64,000 nucleotides of DNA. It comes from Mycoplasma sp. ATU-Cv-703. Lineage in GTDB: Bacteria; Bacillota_I; Bacilli_A; Mycoplasmatales; Metamycoplasmataceae. The translations under genes were made by a program, and so were the position numbers. Every line of letters starts with the position of its first letter. The stretch's first letter is position 1. The notes under the pieces are model-generated. The model was given only the letters and a program-made list of their open reading frames with translations. It ran no database searches and was not told the DNA's origin. Where the stretch lies: the NCBI GenBank assembly GCA_004011965.1, contig RYZV01000001.1, positions 445,726-509,725 of the forward strand, read 5' to 3'. Shown here one piece after another: positions 11,946 through 21,691 of the stretch.

Positions 11946-11954
11946 GAAATTATT

Positions 11955-12419
11955 GTGCTAGATCATTCGTCGCTTTTTCTGGCCTCCACCGACACGGTCG
12001 TCGGTCTTGGCGGTCCAATTAGTCAAGCTAACCATCAACTAATCTGTCAACTCAAAAAACGTTCACCGGAAAAACCGCTCGTAGTTATGGTTGGTTCGTA
12101 CCAGCAAGCTCGTCAATTCCCGGAGTGAAGCGTCCAAGCAGAGAAGTTTGCCCGCAAAATTTGACCTGGTCCCTACACTTTAGTTTTAAGCGATAACTTA
12201 GCTCTGCGCATGCCAGCACACTTGCAGCTTTTAAATCTCATCAAAAAGATCGGTCCGGTTTACATGACTTCGGCTAACTTAGCGGGTCAACCGCCGTTAA
12301 ATTTTGAACAGGCTCGCGCCGCTTTTCCTAGCGTTAGAAAACATTATTACTTTGGAAAAGGCTCGGGTCGGCCTTCAACGGTGATTAGACTGAGCGACAA
12401 GAAGGTGCTTCGTGAATAA
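11955..12419 (+). CDS. tsaC: L-threonylcarbamoyladenylate synthase (YrdC/Sua5 family)
   Basis: This enzyme makes threonylcarbamoyl-AMP for the t6A37 modification of ANN-decoding tRNAs. It has 154 residues, shorter than the about 190 of YrdC. Motifs are STDTVVGLGG, LKKRSPEKPLVVMV, WPGPYTLVL, ALRMPAH and TSANLAGQPP, all in family order. GTG 11955 is chosen from the promoter box. Two TGA codons are Trp. The last codons overlap the GTG of rpiB. Confidence 0.85.
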
Positions 12420-12897
12420 AAATCAAAAAATTGTCTTAGCTTCTGACCACGCCGGTTACAAACTCAAAAAAGCAGTTCAAGATTACTTTGCTAACCACGG
12501 CTACCAGGTGGTTGATCTTGGGCCCGAAAACGACGATAAACCAGTCTCTTACGCTCGTCAAGGGCAAGCCTTGGCCCGTTTTGTCCAAAAAAATCCCGCT
12601 TATCTGGGAGTTGGTGTTTGCGGAACTGGCATCGGCATTTCACTCGCTGTTAACCGCTTTGCCGGTATCCGCGGAGCAAGACTTGTTAGCTTGGAAGATG
12701 CGGTGCTGGCTAAAAAGCACAATAATGCGAATGTTTTGCTTTTCGGAGGCCGCCAAACTAAACCTAAAAAAGCGATCAAAATGATTTTGGCTTTTGAAAA
12801 CGAGCATTTTGAAGGCGGTCGTCACCAAAGTCGGATTGCCGATTTAGACCGCGCAAACACCCGACCAAATTCACCTAGTAAACGTAGCAAAAAGTAA
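12412..12897 (+). CDS. rpiB: Ribose-5-phosphate isomerase B
   Basis: This enzyme interconverts ribose-5-P and ribulose-5-P. It has 161 residues. KIVLASDHAGYKLK, VVDLGP, GVCGTGIGISLAVNRFAGIRGA (active-site Cys and oxyanion loop) and HNNANVLLFGGR are all RpiB/LacAB signatures. EGGRHQSRI closes the fold. A charged tail of about 20 residues (NTRPNSPSKRSKK) lies beyond it. GTG start, with an 8-nt overlap with tsaC. Confidence 0.94.
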   Translation: MNKNQKIVLASDHAGYKLKKAVQDYFANHGYQVVDLGPENDDKPVSYARQGQALARFVQKNPAYLGVGVCGTGIGISLAVNRFAGIRGARLVSLEDAVLAKKHNNANVLLFGGRQTKPKKAIKMILAFENEHFEGGRHQSRIADLDRANTRPNSPSKRSKK

Positions 12898-12936
12898 GAA
12901 AGTTTGGCTAATCCAGTCAGTGAGCCACTACCATAG

Positions 12937-12942
12937 TATAAT
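12937..12942 (+). promoter_or_regulatory. -10 box (TATAAT) before the second ABC exporter
   Basis: TATAAT lies in the 80-nt gap after rpiB and 35 nt before GTG 12978. The leader lacks a strong ribosome-binding site. Confidence 0.45.
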
Positions 12943-12977
12943 TAGCGCACTAACAAAGCAATTTGACGTAGGCCGGC

Positions 12978-13967
12978 GTGGAAATATTACCTAGTGAAAA
13001 CCCCAATAACCAAGACTTGGTTAATCCAAGCGGTTCTTTTGCCATTTCAATTGAAAATTTAACTAAAAAATTTAAACATTTTACAGCCGTTAAAGAAGTT
13101 AGCATCCAAGTTTCTCGCGGAGCTATTCACGGTTTTATTGGTCCTAACGGCGCTGGTAAAACAACCACGATTAAGTGTTTAATTAGTGCGATGATCCCGA
13201 CCAAGGGACGACTTTTAATTCAAGGTTTGAAAGCCGACCAAGTTGAGGCTAAAAAATTAGTCGGTTACATTCCCGAATCGGCTCGTTTTCCGAAACGAAT
13301 TTCAACCTTAGATTACCTTTATTCGATGGCTTTAATTAGCGGATTAACTAAAAAAGAGGCCCACAAAATTGCGGAGGACATTTTAAAGACGATCGGTCTT
13401 TGGGAATTTCGGCGTCGCGACCCCAACTCTTATTCCTCTGGCATGAAAAAGAAAGTGTTGCTAGCGCAATCGCTTTTAAACAATCCAAGTGTTTTAATTT
13501 TGGATGAACCGGCGGCTAACCTTGACCCGACTGCTCGAGCTGAACTTTTTGATGACCTAAGAAAACTGGCTCAGCAAGGTAAAACAATTTTTATTTCTTC
13601 CCACGTTTTAGCCGAACTGCAGCAATTAATTAACGAAGTGACCATTCTTAACCAAGGTCAAGTGGTTTACAATTCCAGACTTAGCGACAAGCCTACCAAC
13701 ACTTACTTGGTGGGCAGCGATAACCAAAGCAAACTTTTAACTTTGCTTAAAAAACACAAAGTGTCGGCTGTCAAACAGCACGACAAGATTTTAGTTAAAG
13801 TTAAAAATAGGGCCGAACTGGCTAAAATCAACTACTGGGCTGGCGCGGAAAAGATCGTTGTTTTTTCAATCGCGCCCGAAAGTGCCGACCTTCAGTCAAT
13901 TTACGATAAGTACGTTCGAAACGAAACGCCATCGCATTTCTCAGCGGTCAATAAAGGAGCTAGATAA
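12978..13967 (+). CDS. ABC transporter ATP-binding protein (ABC-2 type)
   Basis: This is a 329-residue ATPase. Walker A is GPNGAGKTT (about residues 54-62). The signature is weak (YSSGMKKKV in place of LSGGQ), as in many CcmA/DrrA-like exporters. Walker B is VLILDEPAANLDP and the H-loop is FISSHV. About 100 C-terminal residues follow the core. GTG 12978 is the only plausible start in range, but an N-terminal 20 residues with no family match leave it uncertain. The permease ATG overlaps the stop. Confidence 0.9.
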   Translation: MEILPSENPNNQDLVNPSGSFAISIENLTKKFKHFTAVKEVSIQVSRGAIHGFIGPNGAGKTTTIKCLISAMIPTKGRLLIQGLKADQVEAKKLVGYIPESARFPKRISTLDYLYSMALISGLTKKEAHKIAEDILKTIGLWEFRRRDPNSYSSGMKKKVLLAQSLLNNPSVLILDEPAANLDPTARAELFDDLRKLAQQGKTIFISSHVLAELQQLINEVTILNQGQVVYNSRLSDKPTNTYLVGSDNQSKLLTLLKKHKVSAVKQHDKILVKVKNRAELAKINYWAGAEKIVVFSIAPESADLQSIYDKYVRNETPSHFSAVNKGAR

Positions 13968-15412
13968 TGCCAATTTATCGTTTCACGATTCGGCGGATGA
14001 TGAGAGCTCCCTCGACTTGGATTTACTTAGCCGTTAGTCTGGCGGTTTTCATTTTTGCTTTTGTGATGCTCAACACACTCGTAGTCGAGCAATCGCGCCG
14101 GGAAGTTAATCAACTCCAGTACCAAATTTCCGACGCTTCAATTTTGGCGATAAGTTGACGCCAGGTCGTTGTTTTTCTCTTGCCGTCCATCGCGATGATC
14201 GGTTTTATTGCCGTCAAAGTTAACCAAATTTTTCGAAATGATATTGACGAAGGCACTTTGTTAATTTTGATTTCTAAACCAATTAGCCGCAACCGAATTT
14301 GGTTAGAAAAATGACTAGCCTTTATGAGCGTTTTGTACGTGGCTATTCCGCTCATGATTTTGCTGCCACACCTAGTTTTTTTAATTAATGGTCCGGAAAT
14401 TTTCTGGCGGTACTTTGTTTGGGCGCTTTACCTAGTTTTGATTAGTCTTCTGATCATTTTGGTTATTTCTTCCATTGCACTTTGCATTTCTTTAGCTGTT
14501 GGCGCCGGCGGAACCGTGGCGTTAGTTTTTCTCTTTGTGCTTGCTTTTGCGCTCGGGCCGGTTTTTGATTCTTTTGTCACTTTGCCAGACGGAGCTTACC
14601 TGTTAAGTTATTTTGCCCAGGGACATCTCAAGCTCAAAAATAAATTACCCGCTGAGCAAAGCGAGCACTACGAGTGGATGGTTGGGCAAACCAAAGACAA
14701 GTTCGAGTGACAAAAAACCGAAGCGCAATTTCAAACTACCTTGGAGGATATTTACCACCTTTACGTTGATGGAGAGCAAGATTACAGCGTTAGTGGGCAA
14801 TACTACGAACCCGAAGCCGAACAAGCGATTTTCACTCAAATTGCTGAGCATAAAAGAGCCGACCAATACCCCGACCTTAGTTCAGAACAAATTGACCTAA
14901 TCACCCACGCTTACTACCTAAGCGAAGCGCTTCGCACGAGCAAGGGTCAAGGTTACTTGGCTCTTTTTACTAGCACAGCCACATTTAAAGACGCGGTTCA
15001 GACTGACGTTGTTCCGCTTTACACGGTCGGATCTTTAGTTAATGGTCAAATTTTTGGAGGCTTAGACGAAAAACAGCACGCCGCTTACGAAGAGCAAGTT
15101 TTCAAAAAAAGAATTTTAAAATATCTTAACGTCTTAGACCATCTATCGTTTTTGTGAAGAAATGTTTTGGAGTTTGCTGATTTTGAATCTTTTGTGAGTG
15201 AGACTAGCGTTGCCGTTTCAATGGACAACCCTGCGATTGTAGGCGATCTTTATTTTGATAATGACACTCAAACTTGGCGAATTGATTTGGACAAGTTGGC
15301 GTCGGCACCTAAGTTAGTTAACTACTGGGCTGTTTTAGGGTTTTACTCCTTAGTTGCGATCGGACTGTTGGTTTTGAGTTGACAAGTCTTTAAAAAACGC
15401 GATTTTGCTTAG
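13967..15412 (+). CDS. ABC-2 type transporter permease
   Basis: This 481-residue membrane partner of the preceding ATPase has an N-terminal helix (WIYLAVSLAVFIFAFVML), then VVVFLLPSIAMIGFIAVKV, a cytoplasmic NDIDEGTLLILISKPISRNRIWLEKW segment typical of ABC-2 permeases, three more helices, a hydrophilic region of about 270 residues (about 190-460) and a final helix (WAVLGFYSLVAIGLLVLSW). The large inserted domain is unusual and presumably extracytoplasmic. Its stop overlaps the ygjP-like stop (TTAG, 15409-15412). Confidence 0.82.
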
Positions 15413-16089
15413 TTATCAAAACGCATTTGTTGGCGTAAACTTTGGTAATCGGGGATGTAGTCAGCGACTAGCTTTCAAAACTCATTTTGGTGGTGAGGGT
15501 GAAAGTGGTGAGCTAACTCGTGAACGATGACATAATCAATCACCCTCTGGTCAAAGTGGGTTAAACGACTTGAAAACGATATTCTTCGCTTTTGCAAATT
15601 GTTGCTGGCTCAAGTAGCGCGTTTATCACTGACTCTAAATTCATAAGGACCGGTGGCCATTTTTTTAATCCAGTGGGACAATCGAGTGAGCAGATGTTTT
15701 TCCAAGGAAGTTTTTAAGTATGTCTTAATCGCACTTATGATTTGGGAGTTTGACCCTTGACTAGTTTGGATGTAGACTTTAGAGCCGCTGATTTTGAGAG
15801 CGTTTTTTGGATAACCAGTTAAAGAGTCAAAACGGTACATTTGGCCGTGCAAAATAAGTGTTTGCTCGTTTAAATTAACTTTGGTATTTTTTAACTGCTT
15901 AGTCTTTGCGCTAACAAAGCGGGGTAGTTTTTCACTCACAAATTGGCGCGCTAATTCCAAATCCATCTTTTCAGGAACGCTAACTACGAGTTTTCCGTTA
16001 GTTAGTTGGAAATACATGCGACGGTTGTTGGTTCGTTTAATTTCCACGTAGTGCCAAGTTTTGGCGTGGTAAAGCGAAAAACCTTTCAT
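15409..16089 (-). CDS. YgjP/DUF45-type zinc metallopeptidase
   Basis: This 226-residue protein ends with VIDYVIVHELAHHFHPHHQNEFWKLV, the HExxH zinc site plus a third His (HPHHQNEFW) found in YgjP/WLM-like proteins. The N-terminal half is a beta-rich DUF45-like segment (RRMYFQLTNGKLVVSVPEKM). Its substrate is unknown. A TGA at 15608-15610 is Trp. The minus-strand TATAAT lies 7 nt before the ATG. Confidence 0.85.
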
Positions 16090-16096
16090 AGTTGCA

Positions 16097-16102
16097 ATTA
16101 TA
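16097..16102 (-). promoter_or_regulatory. -10 box (TATAAT) of the YgjP-like gene
   Basis: Perfect TATAAT, 7 nt before the start codon on the minus strand. Confidence 0.5.
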
Positions 16103-16112
16103 AGTTGAGCAG

Positions 16113-17015
16113 TTAAGTCTTTGGTTGATTTTTAAAAGACCAGTCGTTGAATTCAGGCGGCGGGTCAACCTCAAAAAACATTTTTTTACCGCTGCGCGGA
16201 TGAAGAAAAATTAATTGGTAAGCGTGGAGTCTTTGACCAAAATTATCGATTAATTTTCCGTACTTAGGATCTCCGACCACGGGGTGGCCAATGTGGGCTA
16301 GGTGAACGCGAATTTGGTGAGTTCTTCCCGACTCTAGTTCGCAACGAACCAGCGTTTTATCGGGGTAACTTTGGAGCACGTAGACGTGAGTTAAAGCCGG
16401 TTTAGACTTTTCACTTTGGACACGCATTCTCTGGCGGCGGTAAACATCACGCCCGATCGGCAAGTTAATGTGAATGACGCGTTTTTCGATTTTTCCCACG
16501 ACCCAAGCTAAGTAAATTCGTTTAATTTGGCGCTCTTTTAAAGCCTTAGCTAGCTGGGCGTGAATTTCATCGTTTTTGGCAAAGAGAATTAGTCCCGAAG
16601 TATCTTTATCAAGGCGATGGACAGTACCGGGCCGGTCTTGACCACCCAGGTGAGAAAGTTTTTGGTAACGACCAACTAAAGCGTTGACAAGCGTGCCGCT
16701 TAAATTACCCGGCGCCGGATGAACGACTAGACCGCTCGGCTTATTGACAACGATAATGTCATCATCTTCGTAAACAACATCAATCGGTAAATCTTCGGCC
16801 TTAACTTTGCTTTCTTTAGGTTTAGGCGTGCTAATTTCAATCAGTTGACCTGGTTGGAGCACAAAGTTTGCTTTGCGAACTAAGTTGCCGTTCACACTGA
16901 CTCTTTGCTGGTCGATCAATTTGCGGATTTGAGTGCGACTAAAGGAGAGGTTTTCGGCTAAGTGTTTGTCAATGCGCTCGTTTTTTTGCGCCGTTAATTT
17001 AGTCGCCTTTTCCAT
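16113..17015 (-). CDS. rluD: RluD-family 23S rRNA pseudouridine synthase
   Basis: This 300-residue protein has an N-terminal S4 RNA-binding domain (ERIDKHLAENLSFSRTQIRKLI) and a RluA-type catalytic domain. The active-site Asp is in PGTVHRLDKDTSGLILFAK, and VVNKPSGLVVHP and ESGRTHQIRVHLAHIGHPVVGDPKYG are diagnostic. RluD modifies helix 69 in E. coli. Which uridines this one modifies cannot be told from sequence. The minus-strand TATAAT is 6 nt before the ATG. Confidence 0.92.
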   Translation of the reverse strand: MEKATKLTAQKNERIDKHLAENLSFSRTQIRKLIDQQRVSVNGNLVRKANFVLQPGQLIEISTPKPKESKVKAEDLPIDVVYEDDDIIVVNKPSGLVVHPAPGNLSGTLVNALVGRYQKLSHLGGQDRPGTVHRLDKDTSGLILFAKNDEIHAQLAKALKERQIKRIYLAWVVGKIEKRVIHINLPIGRDVYRRQRMRVQSEKSKPALTHVYVLQSYPDKTLVRCELESGRTHQIRVHLAHIGHPVVGDPKYGKLIDNFGQRLHAYQLIFLHPRSGKKMFFEVDPPPEFNDWSFKNQPKT

Positions 17016-17021
17016 AGCGAG

Positions 17022-17027
17022 ATTATA
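17022..17027 (-). promoter_or_regulatory. -10 box (TATAAT) of rluD
   Basis: Perfect TATAAT, 6 nt from the rluD ATG. It follows directly on the hairpin at the end of the gntR-like gene. Confidence 0.5.
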
Positions 17028-17032
17028 ACAAT

Positions 17033-17050
17033 AAGCCGATCGTTCGGCTT
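17033..17050 (-). terminator. Hairpin at the end of the GntR-family gene
   Basis: AAGCCGA and TCGGCTT form a perfect 7-bp stem with a 4-nt loop, overlapping the gntR stop codon (17049-17051). The sequence after it on the minus strand (ATTGTTATAAT) is not a real U-tract, so termination is only possible. It may instead separate or regulate the rluD promoter. Confidence 0.4.
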
Positions 17051-17762
17051 AGAGCATAATTCGGTAAGTTCGGGCGAATTTGAAAAGTTTTTTAGCGACA
17101 ATCCGGAAAGAAATTTCAACCCAAGATTTTTGCGTACTCATTAAAGTTACTATGAATGGATAAGAATCTTTTCAGCCTAAACGGCGAGCTATTTTGGCGT
17201 AGTAAGGATGGTGGTCGTAAATCACTATGTTAGTTGCGTGCGATAACATCACGCCTTGCCAGACTAAGTATTTGGAGAGTGACTTGCTCACTTCTGTTTC
17301 GTCAAAAAGAATTACTTCGGACGAATTCAGCACGGTAATTTGGTAAACCCCTTCTTGACCTTCCTGGTCAAAGTAGGTTTTTTCGAAAATGCGGGCTTTT
17401 TCAAGTTCAGTTTTTTCCAGCTTTACACCGAGCATTTCAATCCACGTTTCCCGGTAAGGAAGTTGCTGGTAACTGAGCATTTTTACTTGAGCAGTTGGGC
17501 AATCGTACTCTTGACTAATTGGAATAAAGTTGGCGCCGATTCGAACCGAAGCGACAAAGTAGCCTTTACCCTTGACGGGAACTAGGTACGAGCTGTAGAC
17601 AAGGCTTTGCAAAATGTTGCGGATGGTAATGCGTGAACAATTAAATTTAATTGCCAAAGCATTTTCAGACGGAATTTTTTCGCCTGGCTTCCACTCACCA
17701 TAGTTAATTTTGAGGAGAATATATTTTTGGACAAATATTCTCGTGCTCAACTTTTTGTTCAT
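17049..17762 (-). CDS. GntR-family transcriptional regulator (HutC/UTRA-like)
   Basis: This 237-residue protein has an N-terminal winged helix (KINYGEWKPGEKIPSENALAIKFNCSRITIRNIL, about residues 18-52), the GntR DNA-binding pattern. It is followed by a region of UTRA size (LEKTELEKARIFEKTYFDQEGQEGVYQITVLNSSEVILFDE) that would bind a small ligand. TGA near 17172 is Trp, and 40 further residues follow. The ligand and targets are unknown. A concentric palindrome about 145 bp upstream (17907-17941) could be its operator. Confidence 0.78.
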
Positions 17763-18007
17763 CGAAGATTTGAAAGAATTTTTCTATTTTCGTAGGAACA
17801 AATCGCTTTGGCAAGATCCTAGCCGATCCAAGTTGTTCACTTAAAAATGCGATTCGCTCAGCTACTACTCTGATTTTGGATTTCAAACCGTTGATTTTTC
17901 ACTTGGCCTAACAAGTTAATCACGTGTATAGGTTGGTTAGGTGGTTAAAAACTTGCTATTTATGAACTAAGGAGAACGACTAATCGCTTTTTATTCCAAT
18001 TTTGACC
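17763..18007. other. Intergenic region upstream of the GntR-like gene
   Basis: These are about 245 bp between the gntR-like start and the pyk terminator. I see no convincing gene. A 60-codon minus-strand frame (17704-17886) has no recognisable features and overlaps the gntR start out of frame. The stretch holds a palindromic element at 17907-17941. No clear -10 box was found for the gntR-like gene. Confidence 0.5.
17907..17941. promoter_or_regulatory. Concentric palindrome, candidate operator
   Basis: CCTAAC (17907-17912) and GTTAGG (17936-17941) are inverted arms around a central CACGTG (17921-17926). The centres agree to within half a base. It lies upstream of the GntR-like gene, whose protein would bind such a site as a dimer. 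The link is inference. Confidence 0.35.
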
Positions 18008-18030
18008 AAAAAAAAGACCCCTTTGGGGCC
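18008..18030 (-). terminator. Rho-independent terminator of pfkA-pyk
   Basis: On the minus strand GGCCCC-AAA-GGGGTC forms a 6-bp stem (one G-U) followed by eight T. It starts 25 nt after the pyk stop. Confidence 0.88.
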
Positions 18031-18054
18031 GCTTTTAGGTTGCTGATAAGACTT

Positions 18055-19476
18055 TTAACGGTAACTTAAAATCGTTATGGCTTTATTTTCCACAACTAAA
18101 AGTTTATCGCCTTTCTTAGCTCCGTAAATTTTCGCTACGTCAAGCGCTTTTTGCTTGTTAGCTTTGATCGCTTCAAATTGACTAGTGTCGGGCGACATGA
18201 AAACCGAGGAAGTAATTCCGAACATCGTAGTTTGCTGGGCGTTGTTAGTGACTCCCAAAATGTTGGTGTTAGGCCTAAATTTAGCTACCTCTTGGAGCAG
18301 TTGTCCAGTTCGCGAGAGCACGACAGTAAATTTAAAGTCGCCGTTAATCGTTTTGCGCGCCACTGACCGAGCGATTTTAGCTCTTGCTCCACGCGAAATT
18401 TTTTCAATCGCTTCCAACTGGACTTGGTAGTAGAGTTTGTTATAAAACTCTTTTTCGGCGCGAGCATTAATCGTTGACATAACTTTAACGGCTTCAATCG
18501 GGTATTGACCAGCTGCTGATTCACCCGAAAGCATCGTTGCATCAGCGCCCAACTCAGTCGCAATGTAAACATCTGTTACTTCGGCTCGGGTTGGATGGGG
18601 ATTTTTTTCCATTGAATCTAACATTTGCGTGGCGACCACAACCGGTTTACCAGCTTCGCGGCATTTACGGATCATCATTTTTTGCACGACAGGTACTTCA
18701 AAGTAAGGTATCTCAAGCCCTAAATCACCTCGAGCTACCATAATCCCGTCGGCCGCAGCGAGAATTTTATCGAAGTTATTAATTGCGTACTGCGATTCAA
18801 TTTTGGCGATGATTTTAATTTGGGTCGCTTGCTGCTGTTTTAAAATTTCGCGAATTTGCTGGATGTCGTCGGGAGAATTGACAAAAGATGCGGCGATAAA
18901 ATCAACTTTTTGCGCGCAACCAAATTTGATGTCTTCCACATCTTTTTCAGTTAAAAAAGGCATCAAAAAAGGTTTGCCGGGCAAATTAATTCGTTTGTTA
19001 GGTTTGAGACGGTGGTGATTGATCGCCCGGGTTTTAATAGTTTGCGGTTTGACGCTCGTTACTTCCAGCTGCAATTTACCATCGTCCACGAGAATTAGGT
19101 CGCCAGGTTCTAAGTTTTGACTAATGTCAGCCGAGACGGTAATTTGACCGACCTTAGCTTTGAGTTTTTGGTACGAGGCTGGATCGGTTAAAACCACCAC
19201 TACTTGGTTGGCGATAATTTTTTGAACGCTGTGCTGAAACTTGCCTACTCTTACTTCCGGCCCTTTGGTGTCAAGCATAATTGAAATAGGCAAACCTTTT
19301 TCTTTCATCACTGCTCGAGTGTTATTAATTCTTTCCAACTGTTCTTGGTAAGTGCCGTGGGAAAAATTAAGTCTTACGGTGGTCATGCCTGCGTCAAAGA
19401 GTTGACTAATAACCTCTTTTTTGTGGGATGAAGGTCCGATCGTAGTTATGATTTTCGTTCGTTTGGTAATTTGCAC
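18055..19476 (-). CDS. pyk: Pyruvate kinase
   Basis: This is the last ATP-yielding step of glycolysis. It has 473 residues. TKIITTIGPSS, MDTKGPEVRVG-like MLDTKGPEVRVG, the catalytic FIAASFVNS and IIAKIESQYAINNFDKILAAADGIMVARGDLGLEI are in order. The C-terminal allosteric-type domain is present (VVLSRTGQLLQEVAKFRPN). ATG 19476 lies 11 nt after the pfkA stop, forming a pfkA-pyk operon. It ends at a strong terminator. Confidence 0.96.
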   Translation of the reverse strand: MQITKRTKIITTIGPSSHKKEVISQLFDAGMTTVRLNFSHGTYQEQLERINNTRAVMKEKGLPISIMLDTKGPEVRVGKFQHSVQKIIANQVVVVLTDPASYQKLKAKVGQITVSADISQNLEPGDLILVDDGKLQLEVTSVKPQTIKTRAINHHRLKPNKRINLPGKPFLMPFLTEKDVEDIKFGCAQKVDFIAASFVNSPDDIQQIREILKQQQATQIKIIAKIESQYAINNFDKILAAADGIMVARGDLGLEIPYFEVPVVQKMMIRKCREAGKPVVVATQMLDSMEKNPHPTRAEVTDVYIATELGADATMLSGESAAGQYPIEAVKVMSTINARAEKEFYNKLYYQVQLEAIEKISRGARAKIARSVARKTINGDFKFTVVLSRTGQLLQEVAKFRPNTNILGVTNNAQQTTMFGITSSVFMSPDTSQFEAIKANKQKALDVAKIYGAKKGDKLLVVENKAITILSYR

Positions 19477-19487
19477 TTTTACTCCAT

Positions 19488-20456
19488 TTAGGCTTGGTTA
19501 AGACGGTTGTACTTTTGGGCTTTGCTAGCGCGGTCTTGCCGAGAGCGACCAAGTGCTTCCATAATTGGCATTGCGCTTGTGCGGCTATTGACAATCCCAA
19601 CGGCTAGTCCCGACTGGTTTTGGCTGAGCAACTCAATTGCTTTTAGACCCATTCTTGAGGCGTTAATTCTTTCAATCGCGCCCGGAACGCCTCCGCGTTG
19701 GATGTGGGAAAAAGACATCGCTCGCGTCGCTCGCCCGCTGATTTTTTCAACTTCGCGCTCAAGTTTGACAAGGTTTTCAAAAATCATTTCGCTCACCACA
19801 ATGATGACTGATTTTTTGCCTTTAGCGAATTGTTTTTTAGCGAGCACGCCTATCTCTTTGGCGCTGAGTAAGTTTTCGTTGGTAACGATAATTTCCGCTC
19901 CGGTGGCTAATCCCGAGTAGAGAGCTAAATCTCCGCAGCCGTGCCCCATCACTTCCACGATAGCGATGCGACGGTGTGATTCCATCGTGTCGCGCACCCG
20001 GTCAATGTTTTCCACGATCGTTTGAAGCGCAGTTGGGTAACCGATCGTAAAGTCAGAGGAGTTAATGTCGTTGTCAATTGTGCCTGGCAAAGCAATTGTT
20101 TTAACGCCCATTTCGTGCAGCGCTTGAGCACCGCGGTAAGATCCATCTCCGCCGATTACGACTAGCGCTTCAATGCCGCGTTTACTTAGTTCTTTGAGCG
20201 CTTTTTTGCGAACTGCTAAATTAGTAAACTCGGGAAAACGAGCCGAACCAATTAATGTTCCGCCGCGGTTAATGTACGCGTCAACGTCATACTCAGAGGC
20301 CAAAGCAAACTGGCCTTGGCAAAGTCCTTTGTAACCTTCAAAAACTAGTCAAGCCTCAATTTTATGCATCCGACTTGCCCTAACCAAAGACCGGATGGCG
20401 TTATTCATGCCCGGTGCATCGCCTCCCGAAGTTAAAATTGCAACTTTTTTGACCAT
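19488..20456 (-). CDS. pfkA: ATP-dependent 6-phosphofructokinase
   Basis: This 322-residue enzyme commits hexose to glycolysis. It starts [25 protein letters not shown], the ATP-binding glycine loop of [11 protein letters not shown] carries the catalytic Asp, [23 protein letters not shown] contacts fructose-6-P, and [17 protein letters not shown] is in the usual place. TGA at 20350 region reads as Trp ([12 protein letters not shown]). It shares a compact divergent promoter region with deoB. Confidence 0.96.
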
Positions 20457-20489
20457 TGATTTTCGGCTCTCTTCTGAGCAGCCTTTACC

Positions 20490-20502
20490 TATAATAATTC
20501 TA
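20490..20502. promoter_or_regulatory. Overlapping divergent -10 boxes of pfkA and deoB
   Basis: TATAAT (+, 20490-20495) lies 8 nt before the deoB ATG. TAGAAT (-, 20502-20497) faces the other way, 41 nt from the pfkA ATG. The two boxes abut in a nearly palindromic 13 bp, so the two polymerase sites should be mutually exclusive. Confidence 0.5.
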
Positions 20503-20503
20503 T

Positions 20504-21691
20504 ATGAAAAAGTACGGCCGAGTTTTTATGATTGTAACTGATTCGTTAGGGATCGGCGCCGACCGACGTGCCCATAAATGGGGTGACCAAGGTTCAAACA
20601 CTTTTCAGTGCGCTGCCAACACCCAAAAACTGGTTTTGCCAAACTGGGTTAGTTTAGGAATTGGTCAATTAGTTAACTTGCCTGGTCAAGCTAAATCTGC
20701 GCCTCCCCGAGCTTACGTGGCTAAAGTTGAGGAAATTTCTAACGCCAAAGACACATTAGCGGGTCATTGGGAAATGATGGGGATTGAAACGAAAAGACCT
20801 TTTCCCGTTTTTACTCAGACTGGTTTTCCGCCCGATTTAATCGCCGCTTTAGAATCGGCTTGGCAACGAAAAATTGTCGGTAACAAAGCTGCGTCAGGTA
20901 CAACGATTATTGATGAGCTCGCTGACCAAGAAATTAACCACCAAAAAGTAATCGTTTACACATCGGCTGATTCGGTTTTACAAATTTGTGGTCACGAAGA
21001 GACGATGGGTCTCAAAAAACTTTACCAAATGGCCAAGATTGCTCGGCAAATTTGCTCTTCCCGTCCCGAGTGAAATGTGGGACGTATTATTGCTAGGCCT
21101 TACGTTGGAGAGCCCGGTCACTACCGCAGAACTGCTAACCGCCACGACTACGCGCTTAAACCGCCTAGTCCTACTTTGCTAGACCGCCTACAAAAAGCGG
21201 GAGTCAAAGTGATTGGCGTGGGCAAAATTAGCGATATTTTTGACGGACAAGGAATTAGTCAATCTTTCCGGAGCAAGTCCGACGCAGATGGAATGGACAT
21301 TACCATTCAGCTCACAAAAACGGCAGGGCCTAACAGTTTCATTTTTGTCAACTTGGTTGACTTTGACTCCAAGTACGGTCACCGCCGCGATGCGCTTGGC
21401 TACGCCGAAAACCTGAATCTTTTTGACCAAAAGCTCGGTCAGTTAATTGCTCATCTTCAAGCCGATGATTTATTAATCATTACTTCAGACCACGGCACCG
21501 ATCCTTGTTTTCAAGGCAGCGACCACACAAGCGAATTTTTGCCGCTGACTGTTTACGCTCATAACTTTAGCTCCCAACCCAGAGTTTTAGAGCCGTTTGT
21601 TAGTTTAGCAAGCGTGGGCAATTTAGTTGCCAAAAATTTTCAAGTTGAACTAAGCTCAATCGGGCAAGACAGGAGTCACGAAATTACCTAG
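20504..21691 (+). CDS. deoB: Phosphopentomutase
   Basis: This enzyme interconverts ribose-1-P/deoxyribose-1-P and the 5-phosphates, linking nucleoside breakdown to pentose phosphates. It has 395 residues, the normal length. The alkaline-phosphatase-superfamily metal site is in [51 protein letters not shown] and [22 protein letters not shown] (metal ligands) follow. TGA at 21071 is Trp. The 3' end overlaps the convergent hydrolase by 42 bp. The start is probably leaderless. Confidence 0.94.

Noticed and set aside
17704..17886. 60-codon minus-strand frame upstream of the GntR-like gene
   Set aside because: Out of frame with gntR, no ribosome-binding site, no recognisable motif; the GntR winged helix is complete without it.
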